From positions 1-13,983 of the forward strand of contig JANXXZ010000378.1 of the NCBI GenBank assembly GCA_025350385.1: DNA of 13,983 nucleotides, given 5' to 3'. Shown piece by piece: positions 1 through 7,952 of this stretch. The notes beneath the pieces were generated by a model, which was not told where the DNA came from, made no database searches, and was given only the letters and a program-made list of their open reading frames with translations. Within the stretch, counting starts at the first letter, position 1. Every line of letters starts with the position of its first letter. Made by a program: the position numbers and the translations under genes. Source of the DNA: Bacteroidales bacterium (lineage in GTDB: Bacteria > Bacteroidota > Bacteroidia > Bacteroidales > UBA4417).

Positions 1-3000
1 TCTCTGCGAGGTAAAAACAACAAAAGTACAGCATCCTCCCAATGGTCATTTGCCGGGCCGGAAGTGCACATGAGGGCTAAATATGCAGAAGGAGATTCCG
101 TTTTCCCCTTATCCGAGCAAGCCAATACCTATTGTATCGACCAGAGTGTCTCCGATCCTGACGTTCTCTTTTGCGGAACCGAGTCAGGTGGCGTATATAA
201 ATCGGTGGATAAAGGTGCAAACTGGACACTCGTGTCGCAGGGATTGCTGATCTATTCTGTTTCAGCGATTGCCATCAATCCTACTGATGAAAATGAGATA
301 TTGTTCGGGGGCCTCAGGTTTTATTTACAAGAGTGTCGACGGCGGTACCAACTGGCAACTGACCGGAACTTCCGCATTCCAGGGCTCCAACGTGAATCCC
401 TGGCAGATTGAATACAATCCTGATAATACACAAATCATATATGCAGCCTGTGATAAAGGGTTTTACCGCACTGTCGATGGCGGAGCAAACTGGACAAAAA
501 TCCTTCCCAACGAAAGCATGTCGGTTGCGATTAAGCCAAATGATGCGAATACAGTTTATGCCCTCCAATATAACCCCTCTACCAAAGCTCCCCAATTTTA
601 TAAGTCGGTAAACGGGGGACAAACGTTTACGATTAAACCGTCCGGTTGGTTCACTGTCCCGGCTGTTGACCAGGGGAAAATTGAGAGTCATGGCGGAAGG
701 ATCGCCGTTACCAAAGCCAATCCCAACCGGGTGTATGTGTTACTGGTCGGAAACAGTGATGCTTCTGCTTACCTTCAACTGGGAGGATATATAGGTGTTT
801 ATTCAAGTGCTAACTCCGGCGAAAGCTGGATCCTGCCACAACAGCTTATCGGGCAGCCTTATGACCTTGTGACACACCCAAACCTGATGGATTTCGACGG
901 ACATAGCAGTACTTATAACCAAATCTATTACAACACTGCCCTGATCGTTTCACAACTCAATGAAAACCAATTGCTTATTGGCGGCCTTAACCTCTGGAGA
1001 AGTAACGATGGTGCTGTGAGTTACCAGGCAGTCGGAGGATATATCGGGGATATTCCATTCCTGCATGTGGATATTCAGGAACTGAAAGTATATAAGACCT
1101 CAACCTCCACTGAAGAGGTCTGGATTGCCAGCGACGGAGGAGTAAATTATTCGACTGATTTTGTCAACACCCACGATTCCCGCTGCAACGGCATTTATGC
1201 AGGGGCTTTCTGGGGATTCGACCAGGGATGGAATGATGACATAATGGTAGGAGGACGTTACCATAACGGTAATGCGGCTTATTACCAGGATTACTCGCAA
1301 AGCAGTTTCATTGCACTTGGTGGTGGAGAAGCGCCCACAGGATACGTGAATTACAGTGATGAACGGAAAACCTGTTTCTCGGATATCGGCGGGAGGGTAT
1401 TGCCAACTTCGCAGGACAGCATCGTTCATACATTCAGTATGTACAATGCACCCAATGAATCATACTGGGAAAACGGCAGTTCCAGGATATGTTTCGACTG
1501 GCAGTACTGGAATGTCGCATACCTGGGAAAGGAAAACCAGCTTATGCGCAGCATTGATGGTGCCGGTTCGTTTATGCCATTATATACATTTTCGAATAAT
1601 ACTGCCAATAAGGTGCTTTGGATTGAGCAGAGTTTTTCAAACCCAGAAATTATTTATGTCCAGGTGGTGATCAACAATGTGAGCCGGCTCATGCGCAGCC
1701 CCGACGGAGGTATTCATTGGTCAGTTATTAACCTTCCGGTGAGCGGTAAACGGGAACTCGTTTTTACCTTAAGCTATTCCAACCCTGATGAGCTTTGGAT
1801 AGCGTTCACATACGGCTCCAATGGTCAAAAGGTTTATCATACTTCTGACGCCGGGGCAAACTGGAACAATCTGACTACTTCAACCCTTAATGATGCCAGG
1901 ATCAAGACTATAGCATACCAGGCCGGGAGCAACGGAACTGTTTACATCGCCGCCCTGAACGGGCTTGTCTATTTCACTAACAATACACTTACCGACTGGC
2001 AGGTTTTGATGGACGGACTTCCAGTGGGCATCGACCCGTTGCGGCTGGTCCCTTTTTACCGGGATCATAAACTCCGTTTCGGCACCTGGAACATGGCCAT
2101 CTGGGAAACCAGCCTTCAGGACTCTTCAAGCCTGATGGCCAATTTCTCAGCTAACTATGCCACGTTTTATTGTCCCGGTGATACCATCCGGTTCGTCAAT
2201 CACAGCGTCTGCAGCGGGAATGCCAGTTGCCGGTGGTCATTCCCAGGTGGAATGCCCTCGTCCTCCACTCTTCACAACCCTGCAGTAATTTATACTCAAC
2301 CCGGCAGCTACGATGTGACCTTAATAGTCACTGATGGCTACCAATCTGATACCATTATCAGGAGCAATTTCATTTCCACCTCCGAATATGGAGCATTTCC
2401 GTTGGATGAAGGTTTTGAAGCCGGGAACCTTCCCTCATCCTGGAAACTGATGGACGACGGGACCGATGGCGTTAACTGGGCCGTAACCAACTCGGCAGGT
2501 GGATTTGGCGCCAGCAATAACTGCCTTTTATTCGATAATTATGACATTGATGTGCAGGGCAGGCAGGATGAAGTCTGGAGTGCAAAACTCGATTTTTCAG
2601 AGGTTGTTGAAGCAAAGGTACTTTTTGATGTGGCTTATTCCGAATGGGGTGGTCAGTATTCGGATACGCTGGCAGTGCTGGCAACCGCTGATTGTGGGAA
2701 TACTTACACAGAATATTACAGGAAAGGCGGCCAGGAACTTGCAACTGCGCCTAACATAACGAACGAGATTTTTATACCGGATGCTACCCAGTGGCGGACC
2801 GACTCAATCAATATAAACAATTTCGAGGGGCAACCGGAAGTGGTCCTAGCTTTCCGGAATTTAGGACACTGGGGACAAGCCATCTATGTTGACAATGTCC
2901 GGATCAATATATTACAGACTGTGGGTATAAGTGATCCTGTTTCTGCCGTGACGATCATAATCAGTCCAAATCCGTCTGACGGACACTTTGCCGTGCAATT

Positions 3001-3196
3001 CAGGAACCTTGAAAGCAAGAGCTGCGGGATAACTATCTTGAATTCATCCGGGAAAACAGTCCTGGCACATTCAGAGAAACCCGGAAGCAGCAATTGGAGC
3101 AGGAATTATGATCTATCCGGATTTCCAAAAGGTATGTACCTGTTCAGATTAAATACGGATGGGAAGGTTATTATCAGGAAGATCATCATCTATTAG
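1..3196 (+). CDS. T9SS-secreted Asp-box beta-propeller protein with PKD domain, 5'-truncated and frameshifted
   Basis: The reading frame is already open at base 1, so the N-terminus and signal peptide lie outside the window. About 1060 residues are visible. Bases 1 to ~310 read in frame 1; the rest, to the TAG at 3194-3196, reads in frame 2. At least seven Asp-box-like motifs (S-x-D-x-G-x-x-W), for example YKSVDKGANW near 195, YKSVDGGTNW near 325 and YRTVDGGANW near 464, with others near 800, 1545, 1690 and 1835, indicate a sialidase/GH74/sortilin-like beta-propeller. A PKD domain follows (~2134-2380), then a jelly-roll 'choice-of-anchor J'-like domain (~2395-2910) and a T9SS type A sorting domain (~2938-3193; SPNPSDGHF at its start, KGMYLFRL near its end). 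The family picture is a protein exported by Sec, then T9SS, and attached to the surface or released. No catalytic residue could be identified, so enzyme versus binding function is open. An in-frame ATG at 269 would give a 975-residue product, but the upstream frame clearly belongs to the same protein. Confidence 0.85.
307..311 (+). other. Single-base frameshift in a G5 homopolymer
   Basis: Frame 1 encodes a propeller blade ending NPTDENEILFG. The expected continuation, ASGFIYKSVDGGTNW, is found only in frame 2. Reading four Gs instead of five at 307-311 joins the two frames and matches the following blade (NPDNTQIIYAA, then an Asp-box) in spacing. Without the correction, frame 1 stops at 409-411. 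A homopolymer sequencing or assembly error is the simplest explanation. A true inactivating mutation, phase variation or ribosomal slippage is possible. Confidence 0.85.
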
Positions 3197-3318
3197 CCGG
3201 GTCCTTATTTCGGGTATTTTACATTAATTTCCCGGACCGGAATCAGCGGACAATGATCCGGAAACATAAGAAGTGCCGAGAGTTATTAAATAACATATTC
3301 ATCCTAAATCAATTACAC

Positions 3319-4455
3319 ATGAAATACCGGTTTATCAATCAAACCATTATTGTTTTACTGAGCCTGCAAATACTTGTTTCAGCCTGCCATAAAAAAGTAA
3401 CCATGCCAGATCCCGGAACAATTACAAAGACCACATTCGGCTATATGCCCGATTCAACGGAAGTATTTCTTTATACCCTCACCAACCGCTCGGGGATCAG
3501 CATGAAAGTGACCAATTACGGTGGTATCATTACTTCGTTATTGGTGCCTGATTCAAAAGGAAACCATGCCGATGTAGTATTGGGTTACGACAGCCTCTCC
3601 GGATATCTTGCCAAGACCCCCTATTTCGGCGCCCTGATCGGCAGGTACGGGAACCGGATTGCCAAAGGCAAATTTAAACTTGATGGAAAGCAGTATACTC
3701 TGGCTCTGAATGATGGTCCAAACCATCTTCACGGAGGTGTAAAAGGCTTTGACAAAGTACTTTGGGAAGCCGCCGAATTTAATACTGATTCCGCAGTCGG
3801 ACTCAAACTTCATTACCAGAGCCGAGACGGGGAAGAAGGATACCCCGGAAACCTGGATGTTATTGTTACTTATACCTTGAATGATAGTAATAGGCTAGCC
3901 ATTGAGTATAACGCAACAACAGACAAAGCCACCCCTGTGAACCTGACACAGCACAGCTATTTTAACCTGGCAGGAAGCGGTGATATCAAATCGCATGAGT
4001 TAATGATTTCAGCCTCTAAATACAATGTGGTCGAAAACACACTCATTCCCACTGGCGAATTACGCGAAGTGAAAGGCACTCCTTTTGATTTTAACATCGC
4101 TAAGCCTATTGGCAGGGACCTGCAGGCTGCCGGCGGTAAACCGGTCGGATATGACCATAACTTCATTCTGGATACTAAAGGAATACATGACCTGGCAGCC
4201 AGGGTGGTTGAACCTTCAAGCGGAAGAATAATGGAAGTATACACCGATCAGCCGGCGGTACAGTTTTATACAGGAAATTTCCTCGATGGAACCATTAGAG
4301 GTAAATCAGGCAAAGTGTATGAGCAGTATGACGGCTTCTGCCTAGAAACACAGCATTTTCCCGATTCACCCAACCAGGCTGCTTTCCCAACTACAATTCT
4401 GAAACCTGGCGAACAATACCATACCAAAACAATCTTTAAGTTCTCAGCCAGATAG
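3319..4455 (+). CDS. Aldose 1-epimerase (galactose mutarotase), predicted lipoprotein
   Basis: This 378-residue protein is of usual length for GalM-type mutarotases, which interconvert the alpha and beta anomers of aldoses such as glucose and galactose. Visible family motifs are GRYGNRIAKG, the substrate-binding NHLHGG (residues ~135-140), the catalytic acid His212 in TQHSYFNLAG, and the catalytic base Glu343 in CLETQHFPDSPNQ, so it should be active. The start at 3319 is preferred over the upstream in-frame ATG at 3253. It gives a classical lipoprotein signal (MKYRF, a hydrophobic run, then lipobox VSAC with Cys23), while the longer form would bury it behind a charged extension. The enzyme is therefore expected to be anchored in the periplasm or outer membrane, where it would act on sugars released outside the cytoplasm. 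It lies 122 nt downstream of the Asp-box gene, and no Shine-Dalgarno or -7 promoter match was seen in that gap. Its 3' end faces queE across 137 nt without a recognisable terminator. Confidence 0.93.
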   Translation: MKYRFINQTIIVLLSLQILVSACHKKVTMPDPGTITKTTFGYMPDSTEVFLYTLTNRSGISMKVTNYGGIITSLLVPDSKGNHADVVLGYDSLSGYLAKTPYFGALIGRYGNRIAKGKFKLDGKQYTLALNDGPNHLHGGVKGFDKVLWEAAEFNTDSAVGLKLHYQSRDGEEGYPGNLDVIVTYTLNDSNRLAIEYNATTDKATPVNLTQHSYFNLAGSGDIKSHELMISASKYNVVENTLIPTGELREVKGTPFDFNIAKPIGRDLQAAGGKPVGYDHNFILDTKGIHDLAARVVEPSSGRIMEVYTDQPAVQFYTGNFLDGTIRGKSGKVYEQYDGFCLETQHFPDSPNQAAFPTTILKPGEQYHTKTIFKFSAR

Positions 4456-4592
4456 CTAAACTGTATTCCAAACGCCGACTCTGAACTCCAGGTATGACTC
4501 TGATGAAAATCGGGAAGAACCAAAAATCACAGGTATAACTAATACATCTGGACATGATAAAAAAGGAGATCCGGCAAATCAGAGAATACAAA

Positions 4593-5213
4593 TTACGGAA
4601 TATGCATAAACTTATGCGTTTGAAGTGAAATATTCCAGCGGGGGTGGAGCATTACATAATCTATAATACCTGGCATAACTTCTTTCATCCTGCTCCACTC
4701 GGGTTGCAAATATAAGTTGCAATCAGAGCCGACTAGGCGTGCATTTTCTTCGGCCCATTCGTAATCGGATTCATCGAATACAATCACCTTGAGTTCTTGG
4801 GCGGATTTAAAGATACCTGGTAGCGGGGGACTCTTTTTCTTGGGTGAAAGGCATATCCAGTCAAAAGTCCCGGTTAAAGGATGAGAACCGGAAGTTTCGA
4901 GGTGAATGGTAATTCCTTCTTTCTTAAGCCCTGTGCATAGGGGAACCAGGTTATACATCAGCGGCTCACCACCGGTAAGTACAACCGTTTTTGAAGGATT
5001 ATGGAGTGTCCGGCTGATGATATCCCCAACAGTAGTCAGCGGATGCAGTTTCGGGTTCCACGATTCCTTTACATCACACCAGTAACATCCCACATCGCAA
5101 CCTCCGACCCGCAGGAAATAAGCAGCTCTTCCAGTATGAAAGCCTTCACCCTGCAGGGTGTAGAAATCTTCCATGAGTGGAAGCAGTTTACCGTTTTGGG
5201 TAGGATCGGACAT
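4593..5213 (-). CDS. queE: 7-carboxy-7-deazaguanine synthase (radical SAM)
   Basis: This 206-residue radical SAM enzyme converts 6-carboxy-5,6,7,8-tetrahydropterin to 7-carboxy-7-deazaguanine, the ring-contraction step on the way to preQ0 and queuosine (or deazaguanine DNA modification). The N-terminal FYTLQGEGFHTGR motif (residues 17-29) and the cluster-binding cysteines Cys39, Cys43 and Cys46 (C-x3-C-x2-C, with Trp45 and Asp47) are typical of QueE. So are the SAM-binding TGGEP motif (80-84) and the C-terminal LQTHKFMHIP. All expected residues are present and the length is normal for the short QueE type. Met1 at 5213 is used; Met14 (MEDFYTLQGEG) is a possible alternative. No other queuosine gene is in the window, so the downstream product cannot be decided. 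The start codon directly abuts the degenerate octamer array at 5217-5304, which thus forms its leader or upstream region. Confidence 0.95.
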   Translation of the reverse strand: MSDPTQNGKLLPLMEDFYTLQGEGFHTGRAAYFLRVGGCDVGCYWCDVKESWNPKLHPLTTVGDIISRTLHNPSKTVVLTGGEPLMYNLVPLCTGLKKEGITIHLETSGSHPLTGTFDWICLSPKKKSPPLPGIFKSAQELKVIVFDESDYEWAEENARLVGSDCNLYLQPEWSRMKEVMPGIIDYVMLHPRWNISLQTHKFMHIP

Positions 5214-5216
5214 AGG

Positions 5217-5304
5217 GGGTTGGAAGGTAGGAAGGTTTAAAGGTAGGAAGGTATGAGGACTAGAGGACGCGAGAGTGTGAAAGGATGAAAAGGAGAAAGA
5301 GAGG
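5217..5304 (-). repeat. Degenerate 8-bp-period array A (queE leader)
   Basis: Eleven consecutive octamers are in register. Read on the minus strand, ten begin with T and nine with TC: for example TCCAACCC (5217), TCCTACCT (5225 and again 5241), TCATACCT (5249), TCTAGTCC (5257), TCGCGTCC (5265), TCACACTC (5273) and TCATCCTT (5281). The exact 12-mer AGGTAGGAAGGT occurs at 5225-5236 and 5241-5252, two periods apart. The array is purine-rich on the plus strand and ends 3 nt from the queE start codon. The remaining gap to folD (5305-5364) is T-rich on the plus strand and shows no hairpin. Confidence 0.7.
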
Positions 5305-5364
5305 AGCCAGGTCTTTTTTTATACCTACTTCTATCTGTAATCCTTTGTATTTTTACTCTTGTCT

Positions 5365-6249
5365 TTATCCTTTTTTATTTTGTCTTTCTTCATATGCCTT
5401 CAGGGTATTCAGAAGCAATGAAACGATAGTCATCGGGCCAACTCCGCCCGGGACAGGGGTGATAAAGCTGCATTTTTCAGCGACCTCATCAAATTTTACA
5501 TCTCCCACGATGTGGTACCCTTTTTCACTTTCATCCATAACGCGGTGAATACCCACATCGATTACCACGGCGCCCTGTTTAACCATATCTGCTGTGACAA
5601 ATCCTGGTATTCCCATAGCCACAATCAGGATATCGGCTGTCCGGGCTATTTCAGCGAGGTTGCGCGTCCTGGAATGACAAAGCGTAACCGTGCAATTCCC
5701 CGGATTTGATTTCCGGGAAAGCATTATGCTGATAGGTGTTCCTACAATGTTGCTGCGTCCAAGTACCACACAATGTTTTCCTTCGGTCTGGATTCCGCTC
5801 CATTCAATGAGCTGCATGATTCCGAAAGGAGTAGCAGGCAAAAAGGCAGGTTCTCCAAGTACCATACGTCCAAGGCTCACTGGGTGGAAACCATCAGCAT
5901 CCTTTGCAGGATCGATACTGCTGATCACTTTATCAACCGAAATATGAGCTGGAAGTGGTAGCTGAACTATGAACCCATCCACTTCATCATCCTTGTTCAG
6001 GAATTGAATTATTTCGAGAAGCCTCTTCTCAGAAGTTTTTTCTTCAAGTCGGTATACAGTTGAGGTAAATCCCACTTCGCGGCAAGCTTTCTCCTTGCCT
6101 ATGATATAGGATAAACTGGCAGGGTCTTCTCCCACCACGATCGCTGCAAGGTGCGGCGCCCTGTCACCACGGTCAATTATGATCACTGATTTTGCCGCCA
6201 GTTCTCTCTTGATATCGGCTGCAATCTTTTTTCCGTCAATTATTTGCAT
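5365..6249 (-). CDS. folD: Bifunctional methylenetetrahydrofolate dehydrogenase / methenyltetrahydrofolate cyclohydrolase
   Basis: FolD (294 residues) oxidises 5,10-methylene-THF to methenyl-THF with NAD(P)+ and hydrolyses it to 10-formyl-THF. This supplies one-carbon units for purines and formyl-Met-tRNA in the cytoplasm. The catalytic segment shows Tyr48 and Lys52 (PASLSYIIGKEKAC), matching the conserved Tyr and Lys of the family. Other signatures are VDGFIVQLPLP (90-100), KDADGFHP (116-123), the Rossmann-fold motif GRSNIVGTP (164-172) and PGGVGPMT (267-274). Length and motifs are complete, and the protein begins with the usual MQIIDGKKIA. It lies downstream of ffh in the same direction, with a 174-nt gap filled by tandem arrays of 7-bp and 8-bp period. 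No exact TAnnTTTG element was found in this gap, so it may be cotranscribed with ffh or use an unrecognised promoter. Confidence 0.97.
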   Translation of the reverse strand: MQIIDGKKIAADIKRELAAKSVIIIDRGDRAPHLAAIVVGEDPASLSYIIGKEKACREVGFTSTVYRLEEKTSEKRLLEIIQFLNKDDEVDGFIVQLPLPAHISVDKVISSIDPAKDADGFHPVSLGRMVLGEPAFLPATPFGIMQLIEWSGIQTEGKHCVVLGRSNIVGTPISIMLSRKSNPGNCTVTLCHSRTRNLAEIARTADILIVAMGIPGFVTADMVKQGAVVIDVGIHRVMDESEKGYHIVGDVKFDEVAEKCSFITPVPGGVGPMTIVSLLLNTLKAYEERQNKKG

Positions 6250-6250
6250 T

Positions 6251-6292
6251 GTGCCTGGTGCTTGGTGAACTGTGTATAGTGCTGAGTGCTAA
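6251..6292. repeat. 7-bp-period tandem array abutting the folD start codon
   Basis: Six consecutive heptamers on the plus strand all start with GTG: GTGCCTG, GTGCTTG, GTGAACT, GTGTATA, GTGCTGA, GTGCTAA. Four of the six share GTGC. The first unit begins one base beyond the folD ATG (6247-6249 on the minus strand). The folD messenger leader would therefore be a run of units ending in CAC. After 6292 the register is lost, and a different array of 8-bp period begins at 6303. Confidence 0.75.
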
Positions 6293-6302
6293 GAATGTCA
6301 AT

Positions 6303-6414
6303 TAATCAAATCCTCAAATTCTCAAATTGCCAAATTATCCCTTCGCTCTGTCACTCCATCCCTCCCTCTCCCCCTCACCCTGTCTCCCCTTCTTCTTGTA
6401 TTCTAATGCCTTCT
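6303..6414 (+). repeat. Degenerate 8-bp-period array B between folD and ffh
   Basis: Fourteen consecutive octamers in one phase all begin with T, eight of them with TC. The first part is A/T-rich with CAAA at exact 8-bp intervals (TAATCAAA, TCCTCAAA, TTCTCAAA, TTGCCAAA at 6303-6334). The second part is pyrimidine-rich (TCGCTCTG, TCACTCCA, TCCCTCCC, TCTCCCCC, TCACCCTG, TCTCCCCT at 6343-6390). The phase carries across the change in composition, so it behaves as one array. It ends 9 nt before the stop codon of ffh. Confidence 0.75.
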
Positions 6415-6423
6415 CAATAAACT

Positions 6424-7758
6424 CTACCTTCTCTTGGCGTTTCGCATCTGCTGAGCCATCTGCTTTGCCCCCCCGGTGGTGAGCATCTTCATCATTTTAC
6501 GGGTATCTTCAAACTGTTTTACCAGGCGGTTGACTTCCTGAATATCGGTTCCACTGCCATTTGCAATGCGCTTCCGGCGACTCCCGTTGAGTAATATCGG
6601 ATTTTCGCGTTCACCCGGGGTCATAGAATGAATAATTGCTTCAATTCCTTTGAAGGCATTGTCATCAATATCCACGTCCTTCAACGCTTTGCCCATACCA
6701 GGTATCATCCCCATCAGATCCTTCACATTCCCCATCTTCTTGATTTGTTTTATCTGGGATAAGAAGTCATTGAAGTTGAAGGTATCTTTTGCAAGTTTTT
6801 TCTGCAGTTTGCGGGCTTCTTCCTCATCAAATTGCTCCTGCGCGCGTTCAACCAGCGAAACAATATCACCCATTCCGAGGATACGGTCAGCCATACGTTC
6901 GGGATAGAACACGTCAATAGCATCCATTTTTTCGCCAATACCCACAAACTTGATTGGCTTGTTCACTACTGAACGGATTGTAAGAGCTGCGCCACCCCTC
7001 GTATCACCATCAAGCTTGGTGAGGATTACTCCTTCAAAATTAAGGCGATCGTTGAATGCTTTAGCTGTATTCACAGCATCCTGCCCTGTCATAGAATCGA
7101 CAACGAACAAAGTTTCCTGAGGATTGAGATTCTGCTTGATGGCCGAAATCTCATTCATCATCTGTTCGTCGATAGCCAGGCGGCCTGCAGTATCAATTAT
7201 GACAACATTGAATCCACGGTCTTTGGCGTGGCTCAGTGCGTTCCTGGCAATTTTTACGGGATCTTTGGTATCGGTTTCTGAATAGACTTCTACCCCGATT
7301 TGTTCGCCCAGTACCTTCAGCTGGTCAATAGCAGCAGGGCGGTATATATCGCAAGCTACCAGCAAGGGACTTTTACCTTTTTTTGTGTGAAGATAATGGG
7401 CAAGTTTTGCCGCAAAGGTGGTCTTACCCGATCCCTGTAAACCTGCCATCAGGATAATAGCCGGGCTGGCTTTGAGGTTGAGTTCCACTTTTTCTCCACC
7501 CATAAGTTCGGCCAGTTCATCGTGGACTATCTTCACCATTAGTTGTCCCGGTGAAACAGAGGTCAGCACATTCTGACCCAGCGCCTTGACTTTAACCGTA
7601 TCAGTGAATTCTTTGGCTACCTTGTAACTAACGTCGGCATCGAGCAGTGCTTTCCTGACATCCTTGAGCGTCTCGGCTACATTGATCTCAGTAATATAAC
7701 CATGCCCCTTGAGTAATTTAAATGCGCGGTCAAGTCGGTCGCTTAAACTTTCAAACAT
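6424..7758 (-). CDS. ffh: Signal recognition particle protein (SRP54 homologue, GTPase)
   Basis: Ffh (444 residues) binds signal sequences of nascent membrane and exported proteins together with 4.5S RNA, and delivers ribosomes to FtsY and SecYEG. The order is the standard one: an N-terminal four-helix domain (~1-90); a GTPase domain with P-loop GLQGSGKT (106-113), DTAGR (189-193) and TKLDG (247-251); then a methionine-rich M domain (~300-444). The M domain contains GMIPGMGK and the RNA-binding helix-turn-helix SRRKRIANGSG (~393-403). All motifs are intact and the length is normal. The start MFESLSDRLDRAF is characteristic. A good -7 promoter element lies 37 nt upstream of the start. It is followed in the same direction by folD after 174 nt, so the two may form a transcription unit. 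No hairpin terminator was seen after its stop codon. Confidence 0.98.
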   Translation of the reverse strand: MFESLSDRLDRAFKLLKGHGYITEINVAETLKDVRKALLDADVSYKVAKEFTDTVKVKALGQNVLTSVSPGQLMVKIVHDELAELMGGEKVELNLKASPAIILMAGLQGSGKTTFAAKLAHYLHTKKGKSPLLVACDIYRPAAIDQLKVLGEQIGVEVYSETDTKDPVKIARNALSHAKDRGFNVVIIDTAGRLAIDEQMMNEISAIKQNLNPQETLFVVDSMTGQDAVNTAKAFNDRLNFEGVILTKLDGDTRGGAALTIRSVVNKPIKFVGIGEKMDAIDVFYPERMADRILGMGDIVSLVERAQEQFDEEEARKLQKKLAKDTFNFNDFLSQIKQIKKMGNVKDLMGMIPGMGKALKDVDIDDNAFKGIEAIIHSMTPGERENPILLNGSRRKRIANGSGTDIQEVNRLVKQFEDTRKMMKMLTTGGAKQMAQQMRNAKRR

Positions 7759-7795
7759 AATTTCAGAGTGTATTCCGGGTTCGGAAAATGAGGTG

Positions 7796-7803
7796 CAAAG
7801 GTA
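7796..7803 (-). promoter_or_regulatory. Bacteroidota-type -7 promoter element of ffh
   Basis: On the minus strand this reads TACCTTTG followed by C, an exact match to the TAnnTTTG -7 consensus of the Bacteroidota primary sigma factor. It is 37 nt upstream of the ffh ATG, which predicts a leader of roughly 25-30 nt. A TTTG-like -33 element at the usual 19-21 nt spacing is not clear. Confidence 0.6.
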
Positions 7804-7952
7804 CAGAAATTTTATGTTCTGATCCTTCAGGCCGGCAAACGGAAATTTATGGAATCAACTGAACAGGAAAAGAAGATAAAAGATTAACGTACAGAGAAAA
7901 ACGTAAGATTCCTGTTAATGCGCTTAGCTGAATGACAGTGCTAATCAATTTT

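Noticed and set aside
314..691. Minus-strand ORF of 125 codons inside the propeller gene, and similar antisense ORFs elsewhere
   Set aside because: They overlap well-supported coding regions, share no family motif and have no promoter, so they are reading-frame shadows.
3197..3240. Possible hairpin after the Asp-box gene (CCGG-g-TCC pairing with GGACCGG)
   Set aside because: Only 7 bp with a bulge, a 29-nt loop and no T tract after it, so it is not a credible intrinsic terminator.
3282..3294. 13-bp palindrome GTTATTAAATAAC upstream of the mutarotase start
   Set aside because: Short and purely AT-rich in its core, with no associated promoter motif; expected by chance in such DNA.
4604..4617. 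Inverted repeat GCATAA-AC-TTATGC at the 3' end of queE
   Set aside because: It lies within codons for the conserved C-terminus HKFMHIP and has no T tract, so it is most likely coincidental.
5285..5548. Plus-strand ORF of 87 codons across the folD end
   Set aside because: It is antisense to folD and to array A, is of low complexity and has no recognisable domain.
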